Shown: piece by piece, positions 7,342 to 15,490 of the stretch | Position numbering within the stretch: the first letter of the stretch is position 1 | Layout: every line of letters begins with the position of its first letter | From: DATJZH01 sp052146815 | GTDB taxonomy: Bacteria; Actinomycetota; Actinomycetes; Streptosporangiales; Streptosporangiaceae | NCBI GenBank assembly: GCA_052146815.1 | Contig: JBKQMG010000210.1 | Location: 62,001 to 126,000 of the forward strand | Length of the DNA: 64,000 bases | Direction of reading: 5' to 3' | Translations under genes and position numbers: made by a program | Notes under the pieces: model-generated | Seen by the model: the letters and a program-made list of their open reading frames with translations, nothing else | Database searches by the model: none | Told to the model about the DNA's origin: nothing

Positions 7342-8577
7342 ATGACCGCCACGCGATACGGGGGACGCTGGACACTGGAAGACCGTTTTGACTCGTGCTG
7401 GCAGTACCTGCCGGTCGAGGTGCCGCCGGGCACCTACGCGCTGCGGGCGGAGCTGGAGTACGAGCGCGCAGGGGCCGTGCTGGACCTGGGCTGCATGGGA
7501 CCGGCCGGTTTTCGCGGCTGGTCAGGCGGATCGCGGCGGTCCTTCGTGATCACGGCAGACGCGGCGACCCCCGGCTATCTGCCCGGCGAGCTTGAGCCGG
7601 GCACCTGGCTGGTGATGATCGGCCTGCACATGCTGCCGCCTGGCGGAACGAAGTATCGCGTCGTCGCCGAGGTGAGCAGCTCACCAGGCCAGCTGCGCCC
7701 CGAGGCGGCGCCGGACCCGGTGCCCCCGCTCGGCGAGCGGCCGGCCCGGCGTGACCTGCCGGCGGCGGCGGGCCGCCGCTGGCTGGCGGGAGACCTGCAC
7801 ACCCACACCGTCCATTCCGACGGCGCCATGACGGTGCCGGAGCTAGCCAGGTTCGCGGCGGGCTCCGGCCTCGATTTCATCGCGGTGACCGACCACAACA
7901 CCAACAGCCACCATGCCGAGCTGCCAGGCGCTGCCGCGGCCCACGGGATCGGCCTGCTGCCGGGCCAGGAAGTCACGACATCAGAGGGCCACGCGAACGC
8001 GCTCGGCGATCTCGGCTGGATCGACTTCCGGGAGCCTGCCGACTCATGGCTGGAGGCGACGCAGCAAGGCGGCGGGCTGCTGTCGGTCAACCATCCGATC
8101 GGCGGCCACGTGAGCTGGACGCTGCCGATGAAGAGGCGCCCGCCGCTGGTCGAGGTCTGGCACTGGAGCTGGCTGGATCCGCACTGGACCACTCCCCTGG
8201 CCTGGTGGCTGGCCTGGGATCCGACCGCGATCCCGGTCGGCGGCAGCGACTGGCACCGGCCCGGGTCCGACGCCCCGCCGGGAACTCCGACCACCTGGGT
8301 CGAATGCGAGCGCGACGACTCCCGGCGGGCGGCCGATCCCGCGCTCATTCTCGAGGGCCTGCGGGCCGGCCGGACGGCCATCTCCGCCAGCCGGGATGGG
8401 CCGGTGCTCCTGCGGGCCGACGGCGACCTGCTCGCCGTCGGCGCCGACGGCGCGATTGTCGTCGGCCCGGACGGGCCGAAGGCCCGGGTGCGGGGGCCGC
8501 TGGCCCGGTTCCCCGGCGATGCTGGCCTGCATCGCCTGGTCGACACCACCGGAGCGACCCTCGCACTCACGCTCTGA
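7342..8577 (+). CDS. CehA/McbA-family PHP-domain metallohydrolase
   Basis: A 411-aa protein with a non-catalytic beta-rich N-terminal part (1-145) and a PHP domain from ~148. Metal-ligand motifs are complete: DLHTHTVHSDG (151-161), TDHN (183-186), the Glu in GQEVTT (210), His in SVNHPIGG (251) and GGSDWH (300-305). PHP enzymes use two or three metals to hydrolyse phosphoesters, and the CehA/McbA branch includes carbaryl hydrolases, so the substrate could be an ester or phosphoester. No signal peptide. It is divergent from the ABC operon and may share its regulatory region, with only 93 bp between them. It ends 10 bp from the convergent BNR gene. Confidence 0.85.
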   Translation: MTATRYGGRWTLEDRFDSCWQYLPVEVPPGTYALRAELEYERAGAVLDLGCMGPAGFRGWSGGSRRSFVITADAATPGYLPGELEPGTWLVMIGLHMLPPGGTKYRVVAEVSSSPGQLRPEAAPDPVPPLGERPARRDLPAAAGRRWLAGDLHTHTVHSDGAMTVPELARFAAGSGLDFIAVTDHNTNSHHAELPGAAAAHGIGLLPGQEVTTSEGHANALGDLGWIDFREPADSWLEATQQGGGLLSVNHPIGGHVSWTLPMKRRPPLVEVWHWSWLDPHWTTPLAWWLAWDPTAIPVGGSDWHRPGSDAPPGTPTTWVECERDDSRRAADPALILEGLRAGRTAISASRDGPVLLRADGDLLAVGADGAIVVGPDGPKARVRGPLARFPGDAGLHRLVDTTGATLALTL

Positions 8578-8587
8578 CCTGAGCGGC

Positions 8588-9712
8588 TCAGAACCTGACG
8601 CGAGCCCAGCTGGCGCCGCTGTTCCTGGTCAGGTACAGGTGACTGCCCAGACTGGGGACGCCCTCGATCGCCACGCCCTGGGCAGCAGTGGTGAAGCCGA
8701 AATCGGCCCAGCCCTTGCCGCCGTCGTCAAGCGCCAGCGAGTTATGCCAGCGGCGGCCGCCGTCGCTGCTGGCGTAGATCCAGGTCGCGCCCGAGGCAGT
8801 GGCGATGAACAGGTGCCGCGGTCCGGGCAGCGCCAGTACTCCCCCGTCCCCGGCCCGGGGCGCGTGGCCGACGCGCCGGAAACTGGCTCCGCCGCTGTCC
8901 GACCGGAAGATGGTCTTGGTGGTCGAGCCGAGGCCCGGCTCACCGGCGCACAGCAGCGCGAGCCGCTGCCCGCTGTAGGCGGCGAGGCTGCCCAGGCCGA
9001 ACCTGTGCGGGCACGGCAGGGGCCGCGCTGACCAGCGGCGGCCCGTCTTCGACGCGTACAGGTGCGAGCCGAGGAAGATCCACGCCGATTTTCCGTGCAG
9101 CGTGATCGCGCCCGGATCAGCGAAGCCCCGTACTCTGGCCGGCAGGCCGGCCACCCTGGACCAGTGATTGCCGCTCGCCGCGGAGCGGTAGATGCTGACC
9201 CGGCCGCCCGCGAGGTTCACGGCCGCGTACACGACGCCGCCGGAGGCCTCCAGATCCCCGACGGGGCCCGGCAGGCCGACCCGGTGCCAGGTGGCGCCGC
9301 CATTATGAGTGACCTGCAGCTGCGACCCGTAGGCGAACCCGTCCCGGACGTCGGCGAAACGCAGCTTGCCGAGCCCGCGACCGCCCGGCACGGGGCTGAG
9401 CCCGACCTTCGGGGCCGGGATGCCCCGCCAGCTGCGGCCGCCATTCTCGGTGCGCACGACCGAAGTACACGGCTTCTTCGTGCACGGCGCCGTGCCGAGA
9501 ACCCAGCCGTCACTGGCCGATGCGAACGTCACGGAAAGCGGCCGGAACCCCGGCGGCACCCGGCCGCCGGGCGGCCCGGTGATCTCGGCGTGCCTCTGCG
9601 GTGCCCGCGCGGGCGCCGCGCTGGCCGCGGCGCCGGGCCCGGCAAGCTGCATGATCAGCGCGCCGCCCAGCGCGAGCCCCGCACTGGCAGCTGTCAGCCA
9701 TCGGTAATGCAT
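8588..9712 (-). CDS. Secreted BNR/Asp-box repeat beta-propeller protein
   Basis: A 374-aa exported protein. Signal sequence: short basic start then a hydrophobic run (WLTAASAGLALGGALIMQLA) ending in an Ala-rich cleavage zone near residue 33. The mature part repeats Asp-box-like turns of the form S/T-x-D/N-x-G-x-x-W: RTENGGRSW, VTHNGGATW, SSDGGRRW and TRNSGASW. These are the blade turns of sialidase-like or Ycf48-like propellers. There is no sialidase catalytic set (FRIP motif or arginine triad), so it is more likely a binding or scaffold protein than a glycosidase. Start ATG at 9712. Monocistronic and convergent with the PHP gene. Confidence 0.75.
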   Translation of the reverse strand: MHYRWLTAASAGLALGGALIMQLAGPGAAASAAPARAPQRHAEITGPPGGRVPPGFRPLSVTFASASDGWVLGTAPCTKKPCTSVVRTENGGRSWRGIPAPKVGLSPVPGGRGLGKLRFADVRDGFAYGSQLQVTHNGGATWHRVGLPGPVGDLEASGGVVYAAVNLAGGRVSIYRSAASGNHWSRVAGLPARVRGFADPGAITLHGKSAWIFLGSHLYASKTGRRWSARPLPCPHRFGLGSLAAYSGQRLALLCAGEPGLGSTTKTIFRSDSGGASFRRVGHAPRAGDGGVLALPGPRHLFIATASGATWIYASSDGGRRWHNSLALDDGGKGWADFGFTTAAQGVAIEGVPSLGSHLYLTRNSGASWARVRF

Positions 9713-9858
9713 CGTCGGTCCTCCCGGACTGCTCTATCCTGCCGGCGCTGGCCTGGGGACCGGATGATCCGGTTCGCCCTGGCGCGGCGCCGGGCAGCGG
9801 CGGGCGCCGCCCTCATTTAGTGTGACGACGCGCCGGGGTCCGAGGTTGTCCGGACCGG

Positions 9859-10365
9859 CTACGACTTGGCCGGCCGCTGCACCTGCCCGGCCGGCGCCGG
9901 GGCGCTGACGATGCGGAAGACCGGGTAGCCGGGGGCAATCTCCAGCAGCCTGGCGTCCGGCGCGCTCGCGTCCACGCCCTCGAAGAACACGCCGACCTCG
10001 AACTTCCAGCGCCGAAGGTAAGCGCGCAGGATCGCCGGCTTGCGGTCGTCCGGCAGCTCGGTCGCGGTGAAGGCCTCGGTCCGCTTGCCGACGCGCAGCT
10101 CGCCGCCGCCCGCGACGCGCAGGTTGCGCACCCACTGCGTCTGGCCGCGCGGCGCGACCAGGTACCGCTCGCCTTCGTGCGTGAGCAGGTTCACCGGGGT
10201 GGTCCGCCACTGGCCGCTGCTGCGGCCGCGGACCGCGAGGATGCGGCTGCCCCAGACGCTGATGCCCGCGCGGGTGAGGGCGGCGACCGAAGAGTTGAAG
10301 AACCGCAGCATGGTGCGACCCGCGGTCGTGGTCGGTATGACGTAGCGGCTGGCAGTGTCGTTCAT
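9859..10365 (-). CDS. Deazaflavin (F420)-dependent nitroreductase-family protein (Ddn-like)
   Basis: A 168-aa split-barrel protein of the actinobacterial F420-binding Ddn/quinone reductase family. Characteristic pieces: the N-terminal helix RTMLRFFNSSVAALTRAGIS, the strand pair LAVRGRSSGQWRTTPVNLL, and YLVAPRGQTQWVRNLRVAGGGEL (about 68-90), which holds the conserved W-x-R-N-L-R motif. These proteins reduce nitro-aromatics or quinones with F420H2. It is divergent from a TetR gene, with two operator-like palindromes between, so it is the probable target of that TetR. The C-terminal 20 residues are Pro/Ala-rich. Substrate unknown. Confidence 0.8.
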   Translation of the reverse strand: MNDTASRYVIPTTTAGRTMLRFFNSSVAALTRAGISVWGSRILAVRGRSSGQWRTTPVNLLTHEGERYLVAPRGQTQWVRNLRVAGGGELRVGKRTEAFTATELPDDRKPAILRAYLRRWKFEVGVFFEGVDASAPDARLLEIAPGYPVFRIVSAPAPAGQVQRPAKS

Positions 10366-10406
10366 CGCAGTCTCCTTGGCACAGAACCCGAGAGGGCCTT
10401 CCCCCG

Positions 10407-10427
10407 AGCGAGATCAGTGCTCTCGCT
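10407..10427. promoter_or_regulatory. Inverted repeat, candidate TetR operator 1
   Basis: AGCGAGA (10407-10413) and TCTCGCT (10421-10427) form a perfect 7-bp inverted repeat with a 7-bp centre, 42 bp from the start of the F420-type reductase. The right arm belongs to a GCTCTCGCTTA element (10420-10430) that recurs at 10490-10500, next to the start of the TetR gene. Confidence 0.55.
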
Positions 10428-10460
10428 TAAGATCAGTGTTCACCTTCAGGCCGGTTCTGT

Positions 10461-10477
10461 CAAGAGCGGTGCTCTTG
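10461..10477. promoter_or_regulatory. Inverted repeat, candidate TetR operator 2
   Basis: CAAGAGC (10461-10467), GGT, GCTCTTG (10471-10477): a perfect 7-bp inverted repeat, 17 bp in all, 38 bp upstream of the TetR start. Its right arm sequence TGCTCTTG resembles TGCTCTCG of operator 1, so one regulator may bind both sites and control both divergent genes. Confidence 0.6.
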
Positions 10478-10515
10478 AATTTGATCGCCGCTCTCGCTTA
10501 TGGCAGGCTGCTCAC

Positions 10516-11316
10516 ATGAAAGCTGCGCAGACGGCCCGGCAGCGCGCTCGCACGGAGCTGACCAGGGAAATCAAGGAAGAGGCCCGGCGCCAGCTGGCTG
10601 CGGGCGGATCAGCGCAGCTCTCCCTGCGGGCGGTCGCCCGCGAGCTCGGGATGGCCTCATCGGCGCTCTACCGGTACTTTCCCAGCCGCGATGACCTGCT
10701 GACGGCGCTGATCATCGATGCCTACGACTCCCTCGGCCAGTGCGCCGAGCAGGCCGTCGCAGCCGCTGCGCAGGCCAGCATCCGGGCCCGGTGGCACGCC
10801 TGCTGCGACACGATCCGGGCCTGGGCCATCGCGCGCCCGCACGAGTACGCGCTGATCTACGGCTCGCCCGTTCCCGGCTACCAGGCACCGCAGGAGACGA
10901 TCGGGCCCGCCGGACGGGTGCCGGCGGTCCTCGGCGCCCTGCTGGCGGAGACCTGGACGGCCCCAGCATGCGCCCCGGCGACCGGGGCGCCGACCAGTCC
11001 CGCCGGCGCGGCCGCAGCCGGCGGGGCTGACGCTCCGGGGGGCAATCATGCATCCGCGCCTGCCGTCATGTCCCCCAGGCAGCCGCAGCGCCGCCTGCCG
11101 GAGATGCTGGCCCGGCAGGCCGAGACGGTGGCCGCGATCATCGCGCCCGGCGCGCCGGCCCCGGCGGTCGCCAGCGCGCTGATCGCCTGGACGCAGCTGT
11201 TCGGCATGATCAGCTTCGAGCTCTTCGGGCAGCTGGTCGGCAGCGCTGATCCCGCTGACGCATTTTTCGGCTATGCGGTGGAGCAGATGGCGGACCTCAT
11301 GGGCATGCCGGGCTGA
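10516..11316 (+). CDS. TetR/AcrR-family regulator
   Basis: A 266-aa protein starting at the ATG at 10516. DNA-binding domain: TRQ-type N-terminal helix, then LSLRAVARELGMASSALYRYF (about 37-57) and PSRDDLLTALIIDAYDSLG, the usual TetR helix 3-4 sequence ending in YRYF. The C-terminal part is of the WHG/TetR_C type: ARPHEYALIYGSPVPGYQAP near 110-130. An Ala/Gly/Pro-rich insertion of ~50 residues (150-200) interrupts the ligand domain and makes the protein longer than the usual ~220 aa. Divergent from the F420-type reductase and likely autoregulated through the inverted repeats at 10407 and 10461. Confidence 0.85.
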   Translation: MKAAQTARQRARTELTREIKEEARRQLAAGGSAQLSLRAVARELGMASSALYRYFPSRDDLLTALIIDAYDSLGQCAEQAVAAAAQASIRARWHACCDTIRAWAIARPHEYALIYGSPVPGYQAPQETIGPAGRVPAVLGALLAETWTAPACAPATGAPTSPAGAAAAGGADAPGGNHASAPAVMSPRQPQRRLPEMLARQAETVAAIIAPGAPAPAVASALIAWTQLFGMISFELFGQLVGSADPADAFFGYAVEQMADLMGMPG

Positions 11317-11332
11317 GCACACGGTCGGCCAG

Positions 11333-11698
11333 CTAGTGCATCAGCCGGCGTAATGCAGGATGAGCGTCCTCATGCCAGCCTTCCCGTCGTAGGTACCGAC
11401 GGATGTTGTGACTGCTGAACGCCTGCAGCCCGTCGAGGATCGTGTCTCCGTTCGCCGCACCTGGATCCGGGCTCGGAACGGCCTTCCAGCCGCCCGTCGC
11501 GGAACCGTACTCAATCAGTGCGGCTGCGTTGCCTGTCGCGGGCGGAACATCGTCCCCGACGGCCCGTGCGTCGTGGCCGCCATTGACGGCAGCTATCGCC
11601 TGCAGGTAATTGTCCTGCGGAGTCGGGTTCGGGGTAGCCAGCTGCTTTGCCCCGCCAGCTCCAGCGGGTGCCTCCGAACTGCGGCTATCGGGCGACAT
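11333..11698 (-). pseudogene. Fragment of a secreted VPSPNPG-repeat protein
   Basis: The 121-codon frame contains NYLQAIAAVNGGHDARAVGD, then GGWKAVPSPDPGAANGD and LDGLQAFSSHN. This resembles one repeat of large secreted actinobacterial proteins whose repeat reads roughly W-x-VPSPNPG-x(n)-L-x-GVAAVS-x-D-x-WAVG; here WAVG has become RAVGD. Only about one and a half degenerate repeats remain, with no signal peptide and no further repeats on either side. The ATG at 11698 sits beside a strong terminator hairpin (11703-11740), which makes expression unlikely. Assignment of the parent family is from memory. Confidence 0.5.
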
Positions 11699-11702
11699 TC
11701 AT

Positions 11703-11740
11703 GCAAAACGGGCCTGGCCCCGCAGGACCGGCCCGTTTGC
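11703..11740. terminator. Strong hairpin, probable terminator
   Basis: AAACGGGCC (11706-11714) pairs with GGCCCGTTT (11730-11738); a further GC pair on each side (with one bulged A) lengthens the stem to 11 bp. The T-rich arm end gives a short U-tract on either strand. It separates the decayed fragment on its left from the ethylmalonyl-CoA operon on its right. Confidence 0.65.
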
Positions 11741-11997
11741 GGCGCCGGGTCTGACCGGAAGCAGGTCCCGGCCGCGCTGCGTGGCCTTCTTGCCGGGACC
11801 GCGCAGGCGCTCCCTTCCGCACCGCGGGCTGGCTACCCGAGCTCCTGCCGCCAAACGACGGCACGCCGAGCAGCACGCGAACGAAGGGCCCGCGGTCCTG
11901 CCGTGGATGACGAAAGACCCTATTACTGAGCGATCGCCCCGCTGAGGCTCGGCTCAAGGCCCTGTGCCCTCGCGCAGATAAGCCTTAGGAGGTAGCC
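11741..11997. other. Leader region of the ethylmalonyl-CoA operon
   Basis: No gene seen. The last bases before the ccr start carry the strongest Shine-Dalgarno in the window, AGGAGG at 11988-11993, five bases before the GTG. I could not find a convincing -35/-10 pair or a regulator site. Confidence 0.4.
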
Positions 11998-13335
11998 GTG
12001 CAAGAGATCCTTGAAGCAATCCTCAACCCCGACACGCCGCTCACGGACTTCGCGGAGCTGCCGCTGCCGGAGTCGTACCGGGCAATCACCCTGCACCGGG
12101 ACGAGGAGAACATGTTCGACGGCCTTGACGTGGCCGACCGCGATCCCCGGAAGTCACTGCATTTCGAGGAAGTACCGGTTCCTCCGCTGGGCCTGGGCGA
12201 GGCGCTGATCGCCGTCATGGCCAGCGCCGTGAACTACAACACCGTATGGAGCTCTATTTTCTCGCCCATCTCGACGTTTGCCTTCCTGCGCCGCTACGGC
12301 AAGCTCTCTGAGCTCACCGCCCGGCACGACCTGCCCTATCAGGTCGTCGGATCAGACCTCGCGGGCGTGGTGCTGCGCACGGGCCCCGGCGTGACCGTCT
12401 GGAAGCCCGGTGAGGAGGTCGTCGCGCACTGCCTGTCGGTGGAGCTGGAAAGCTCCGACGGCCACAACGACACCATGATGGACCCGGAGCAGCGCATCTG
12501 GGGCTTCGAGACCAACTTCGGCGGCCTCGCCGAGCTGGCCATCGTCAAGACCAACCAGCTGATGCCCAAGCCCAAGCACCTCACCTGGGAGGAGGCGGCA
12601 ACCCCCGGCCTGGTGAACTCCACCGCCTTCCGCCAGCTGGTCTCGCGCAACGGCGCGGGCATGAAGCAGGGCGACAACATCCTGATCTGGGGGGCCAGCG
12701 GTGGCCTCGGCGCCTACGCCACCCAGTACGCCCTGGCCGGCGGCGCCATCCCGGTCTGCGTGGTCTCCAGCGAGGCCAAAGCCGAGCTGTGCCGGTCGAT
12801 GGGCGCTGAGCTGATCATCGACCGCAAGGCCGAGGGATACCAGTTCTGGAAGGACGAGCACACGCAGGACCCGAAGGAGTGGAAGCGCCTCGGCGCCCGG
12901 ATCCGCGACCTGACCGGCGGCGAGGACGTCGACATCGTCTTCGAGCATCCGGGCCGGGAGACCTTCGGCGCCTCGGTATTCGTGACCCGCAAGGGCGGCA
13001 CGATCGTGACGTGCGCCTCCACATCGGGGTACATGCATGAGTATGACAACCGGTACCTGTGGATGAGCCTCAAGCGGATCATCGGCTCGCACTTCGCCAA
13101 CTACCGAGAGGCATGGCAGGCCAACCGCCTGATCTCCAAGGGCATGATCCAGCCGACGATGTCGGTGGTCTACTCGCTGGATCAGACCGGCCAGGCCGCG
13201 CTGGACGTGCACCGCAACCTGCATCACGGCAAGGTCGGCGTGCTCTGCCTGGCTCCTGAGGAGGGCCTCGGCGTGCGCGACGAGGCGCTGCGCGCCAAGC
13301 ACCTGCCGGAGATCAACCGCTTCCGCAACGTGTGA
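11998..13335 (+). CDS. ccr: Crotonyl-CoA carboxylase/reductase
   Basis: A 445-aa enzyme that reductively carboxylates crotonyl-CoA with NADPH and CO2 to (2S)-ethylmalonyl-CoA, the key step of the ethylmalonyl-CoA pathway. It is a zinc-free medium-chain dehydrogenase/reductase fold with the NADPH loop WGASGGLGAYATQYA (231-245). The four residues described as the CO2 pocket of the Kitasatospora setae enzyme occur at exactly the same numbers here: Asn81 (NYN), Phe170-Glu171 (IWGFETNFGG) and His365 (IIGSHFANY). This supports true carboxylase rather than plain enoyl reductase activity. GTG start with AGGAGG five bases upstream. First gene of the five-gene operon; the gap to ecm is 13 bp. Confidence 0.95.
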   Translation: MQEILEAILNPDTPLTDFAELPLPESYRAITLHRDEENMFDGLDVADRDPRKSLHFEEVPVPPLGLGEALIAVMASAVNYNTVWSSIFSPISTFAFLRRYGKLSELTARHDLPYQVVGSDLAGVVLRTGPGVTVWKPGEEVVAHCLSVELESSDGHNDTMMDPEQRIWGFETNFGGLAELAIVKTNQLMPKPKHLTWEEAATPGLVNSTAFRQLVSRNGAGMKQGDNILIWGASGGLGAYATQYALAGGAIPVCVVSSEAKAELCRSMGAELIIDRKAEGYQFWKDEHTQDPKEWKRLGARIRDLTGGEDVDIVFEHPGRETFGASVFVTRKGGTIVTCASTSGYMHEYDNRYLWMSLKRIIGSHFANYREAWQANRLISKGMIQPTMSVVYSLDQTGQAALDVHRNLHHGKVGVLCLAPEEGLGVRDEALRAKHLPEINRFRNV

Positions 13336-13348
13336 GAACGGGCACCAG

Positions 13349-15409
13349 ATGACCGACCCGACCGAGCAGCAGCCAGAGCGGCCCCGCCGGGACCGCCCCT
13401 GGCTGATGCGGACCTATGCGGGCCACTCGTCCGCCCGGGAGTCCAACGCGCTCTACCGGCGCAATCTCGCCAAGGGACAGACCGGACTGTCGGTCGCGTT
13501 CGACCTGCCCACCCAGACCGGATACGACGCCGATCACGTCCTGGCCCGCGGCGAGGTCGGCCGGGTCGGCGTCCCGGTGGCGCATCTGGGCGACATGCGC
13601 GCGCTTTTCGACGGCATCCCGTTGGAGCAGACCAACACCTCGATGACGATCAACGCGACGGCCATGTGGCTGATCGCGCTGTATCAGGTCGTCGCCGAGG
13701 AGCAGGGCGCCGACATCACCAAGCTCACCGGCACCACGCAGAACGACATCGTCAAGGAGTACCTCTCCCGGGGCACGTACGTATTCCCGCCCGCGCCGTC
13801 GCTGCGCCTCACCACTGACGTGATCGCCTACACCGTCACCCGCATGCCCCGGTGGAACCCGATCAACGTCTGCAGCTACCACCTCCAGGAGGCCGGGGCC
13901 ACTCCGGTCCAGGAGATCGCGTTCGCGCTGTGCACGGCGATCAGCGTCCTGGACGCCGTGCGCGCCGGCGGCCAGGTGCCGGCCGGGCGGATGGACGAGG
14001 TCGTGGCGCGGATGTCCTTCTTCGTCAACGCCGGCGTCCGGTTCGTCGAGGAGATGTGCAAGATGCGGGCCTTCTGCCGGCTGTGGGAGGAGATCACCCG
14101 CGATCGTTACGGGATCACCGATCCGAAGCTCCGGCGGTTCCGCTACGGCGTCCAGGTCAACTCGCTCGGCCTGACCGAGGCACAGCCGGAGAACAACGTC
14201 CAGCGCATCGTGCTGGAGATGCTGGCCGTCACCCTGTCCAGGGACGCCAGGGCCCGCGCCGTGCAGCTGCCGGCCTGGAACGAGGCGCTCGGCCTGCCGC
14301 GGCCGTGGGACCAGCAGTGGAGCCTGCGCATCCAGCAGGTGCTGGCCTGCGAGTCGGACCTGCTGGAATATGGTGACCTGTTCAACGGGTCGCAGGTCGT
14401 GGAGGCCAAGACCGAGCAGCTGCTGGCGGGGGCCCGGGCGGAGATCGACAAGGTGCTGGCGATGGGCGGGGTGATCCCGGCGGTGGAGTCCGGCTACCTC
14501 AAGTCCGCGCTCGTCGCCTCGCACGCGGCCCGCCGGGCCCGGATCGAGTCCGGCGAGGACAAGATCGTGGGTGTCAACTGCTTCGAGACCACCGAGCCCA
14601 GCCCGCTGACCGCCGACCTCGACGCCGCCGTCCAGCAGGTCGACCCCGCCGCCGAGCAGGAGGCTGGCGCTCAGCTCGCACGGTGGCGCGAGCAGCGCGA
14701 CGAGGCCGCCGCACAGGCCGCGCTCGGGCAGCTGCGGGCCGACGCGGCCCGCGACGGCATCAACCTGATGACCGCGACACTGGCCTGCGCCCGGGCGGGC
14801 GTGACCACCGGCGAGTGGTCGTTCGCGCTGCGGGAGGTGTTCGGCGAGTACCGGGCCCCCACGGGCGTGAGCGGCGCACCGGTCGCGGTGGCCGCAGACA
14901 CCAGCGGAGAGCTGACCGCGGTCCGGGCCGCCGTGGCCGCGACCGCAAGCGAGCTCGGCGCGGGCAGGCTGCGGCTGCTGGTGGGCAAGCCCGGCCTCGA
15001 CGGGCACTCCAACGGCGCCGAGCAGATCGCCGTGCGAGCCCGTGACGCCGGGTTCGAAGTCATCTACCAGGGCATCCGGCTCACCCCCGCGGAGATCGTC
15101 GCGGCCGCGGTCGCCGAGGACGTGCACTGCGTGGGGCTGTCCATCCTGTCGGGCGCCCATGCCGCGCTCGTCCCTGATGTCCTGGACCGGCTGCGCCAGG
15201 CCGGCGCGGCCGACATCCCGGTCGTGGTCGGCGGGATCATCCCGGCGGCCGACGCCGAGTCCCTGCGCGCCGCGGGGGTGGCGGCCGTCTTCACCCCGAG
15301 GGACTTCGGCATCACCACCATCATCGGCCGCGTCGTCGACGAGATCCGTCTCGCCCACAGGCTGCAGCCGTGGCAGAGCCCGGCGGCCAGCATGGCCAGG
15401 ACCACCTGA
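13349..15409 (+). CDS. ecm: Ethylmalonyl-CoA mutase (B12-dependent, MeaA type)
   Basis: A 686-aa adenosylcobalamin enzyme that converts (2R)-ethylmalonyl-CoA to (2S)-methylsuccinyl-CoA. The N-terminal TIM-barrel has the mutase hallmarks RTYAGHSSARESN (21-33), FDLPTQTGYD (51-60), the TGTTQNDIVKEY segment (128-139) and NPINVCSYHLQEAGA (170-184). The C-terminal B12 domain has the base-off motif D551-x-H553-x2-G556 in KPGLDGHSNG, followed by LSILSGAH and VVGGIIP. Single-chain architecture and position directly after ccr point to ethylmalonyl- rather than methylmalonyl- or isobutyryl-CoA mutase. The required epimerase and MeaB-type chaperone are not in the window. Confidence 0.9.
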   Translation: MTDPTEQQPERPRRDRPWLMRTYAGHSSARESNALYRRNLAKGQTGLSVAFDLPTQTGYDADHVLARGEVGRVGVPVAHLGDMRALFDGIPLEQTNTSMTINATAMWLIALYQVVAEEQGADITKLTGTTQNDIVKEYLSRGTYVFPPAPSLRLTTDVIAYTVTRMPRWNPINVCSYHLQEAGATPVQEIAFALCTAISVLDAVRAGGQVPAGRMDEVVARMSFFVNAGVRFVEEMCKMRAFCRLWEEITRDRYGITDPKLRRFRYGVQVNSLGLTEAQPENNVQRIVLEMLAVTLSRDARARAVQLPAWNEALGLPRPWDQQWSLRIQQVLACESDLLEYGDLFNGSQVVEAKTEQLLAGARAEIDKVLAMGGVIPAVESGYLKSALVASHAARRARIESGEDKIVGVNCFETTEPSPLTADLDAAVQQVDPAAEQEAGAQLARWREQRDEAAAQAALGQLRADAARDGINLMTATLACARAGVTTGEWSFALREVFGEYRAPTGVSGAPVAVAADTSGELTAVRAAVAATASELGAGRLRLLVGKPGLDGHSNGAEQIAVRARDAGFEVIYQGIRLTPAEIVAAAVAEDVHCVGLSILSGAHAALVPDVLDRLRQAGAADIPVVVGGIIPAADAESLRAAGVAAVFTPRDFGITTIIGRVVDEIRLAHRLQPWQSPAASMARTT

Positions 15410-15490
15410 CGGCGGCCAGGGGACGCGCGCGGCCCGGCCGCGGCGCCCGCCCGGCCACCACCCAACTCCGGAAGGACGGCACGATCCGAC

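Noticed and set aside
8577..8600. Small palindrome CTGAGC-G-GCTCAG between the PHP and BNR genes as a terminator
   Set aside because: A one-base loop cannot form a hairpin of that geometry; at most it is a weak palindrome overlapping the gene ends.
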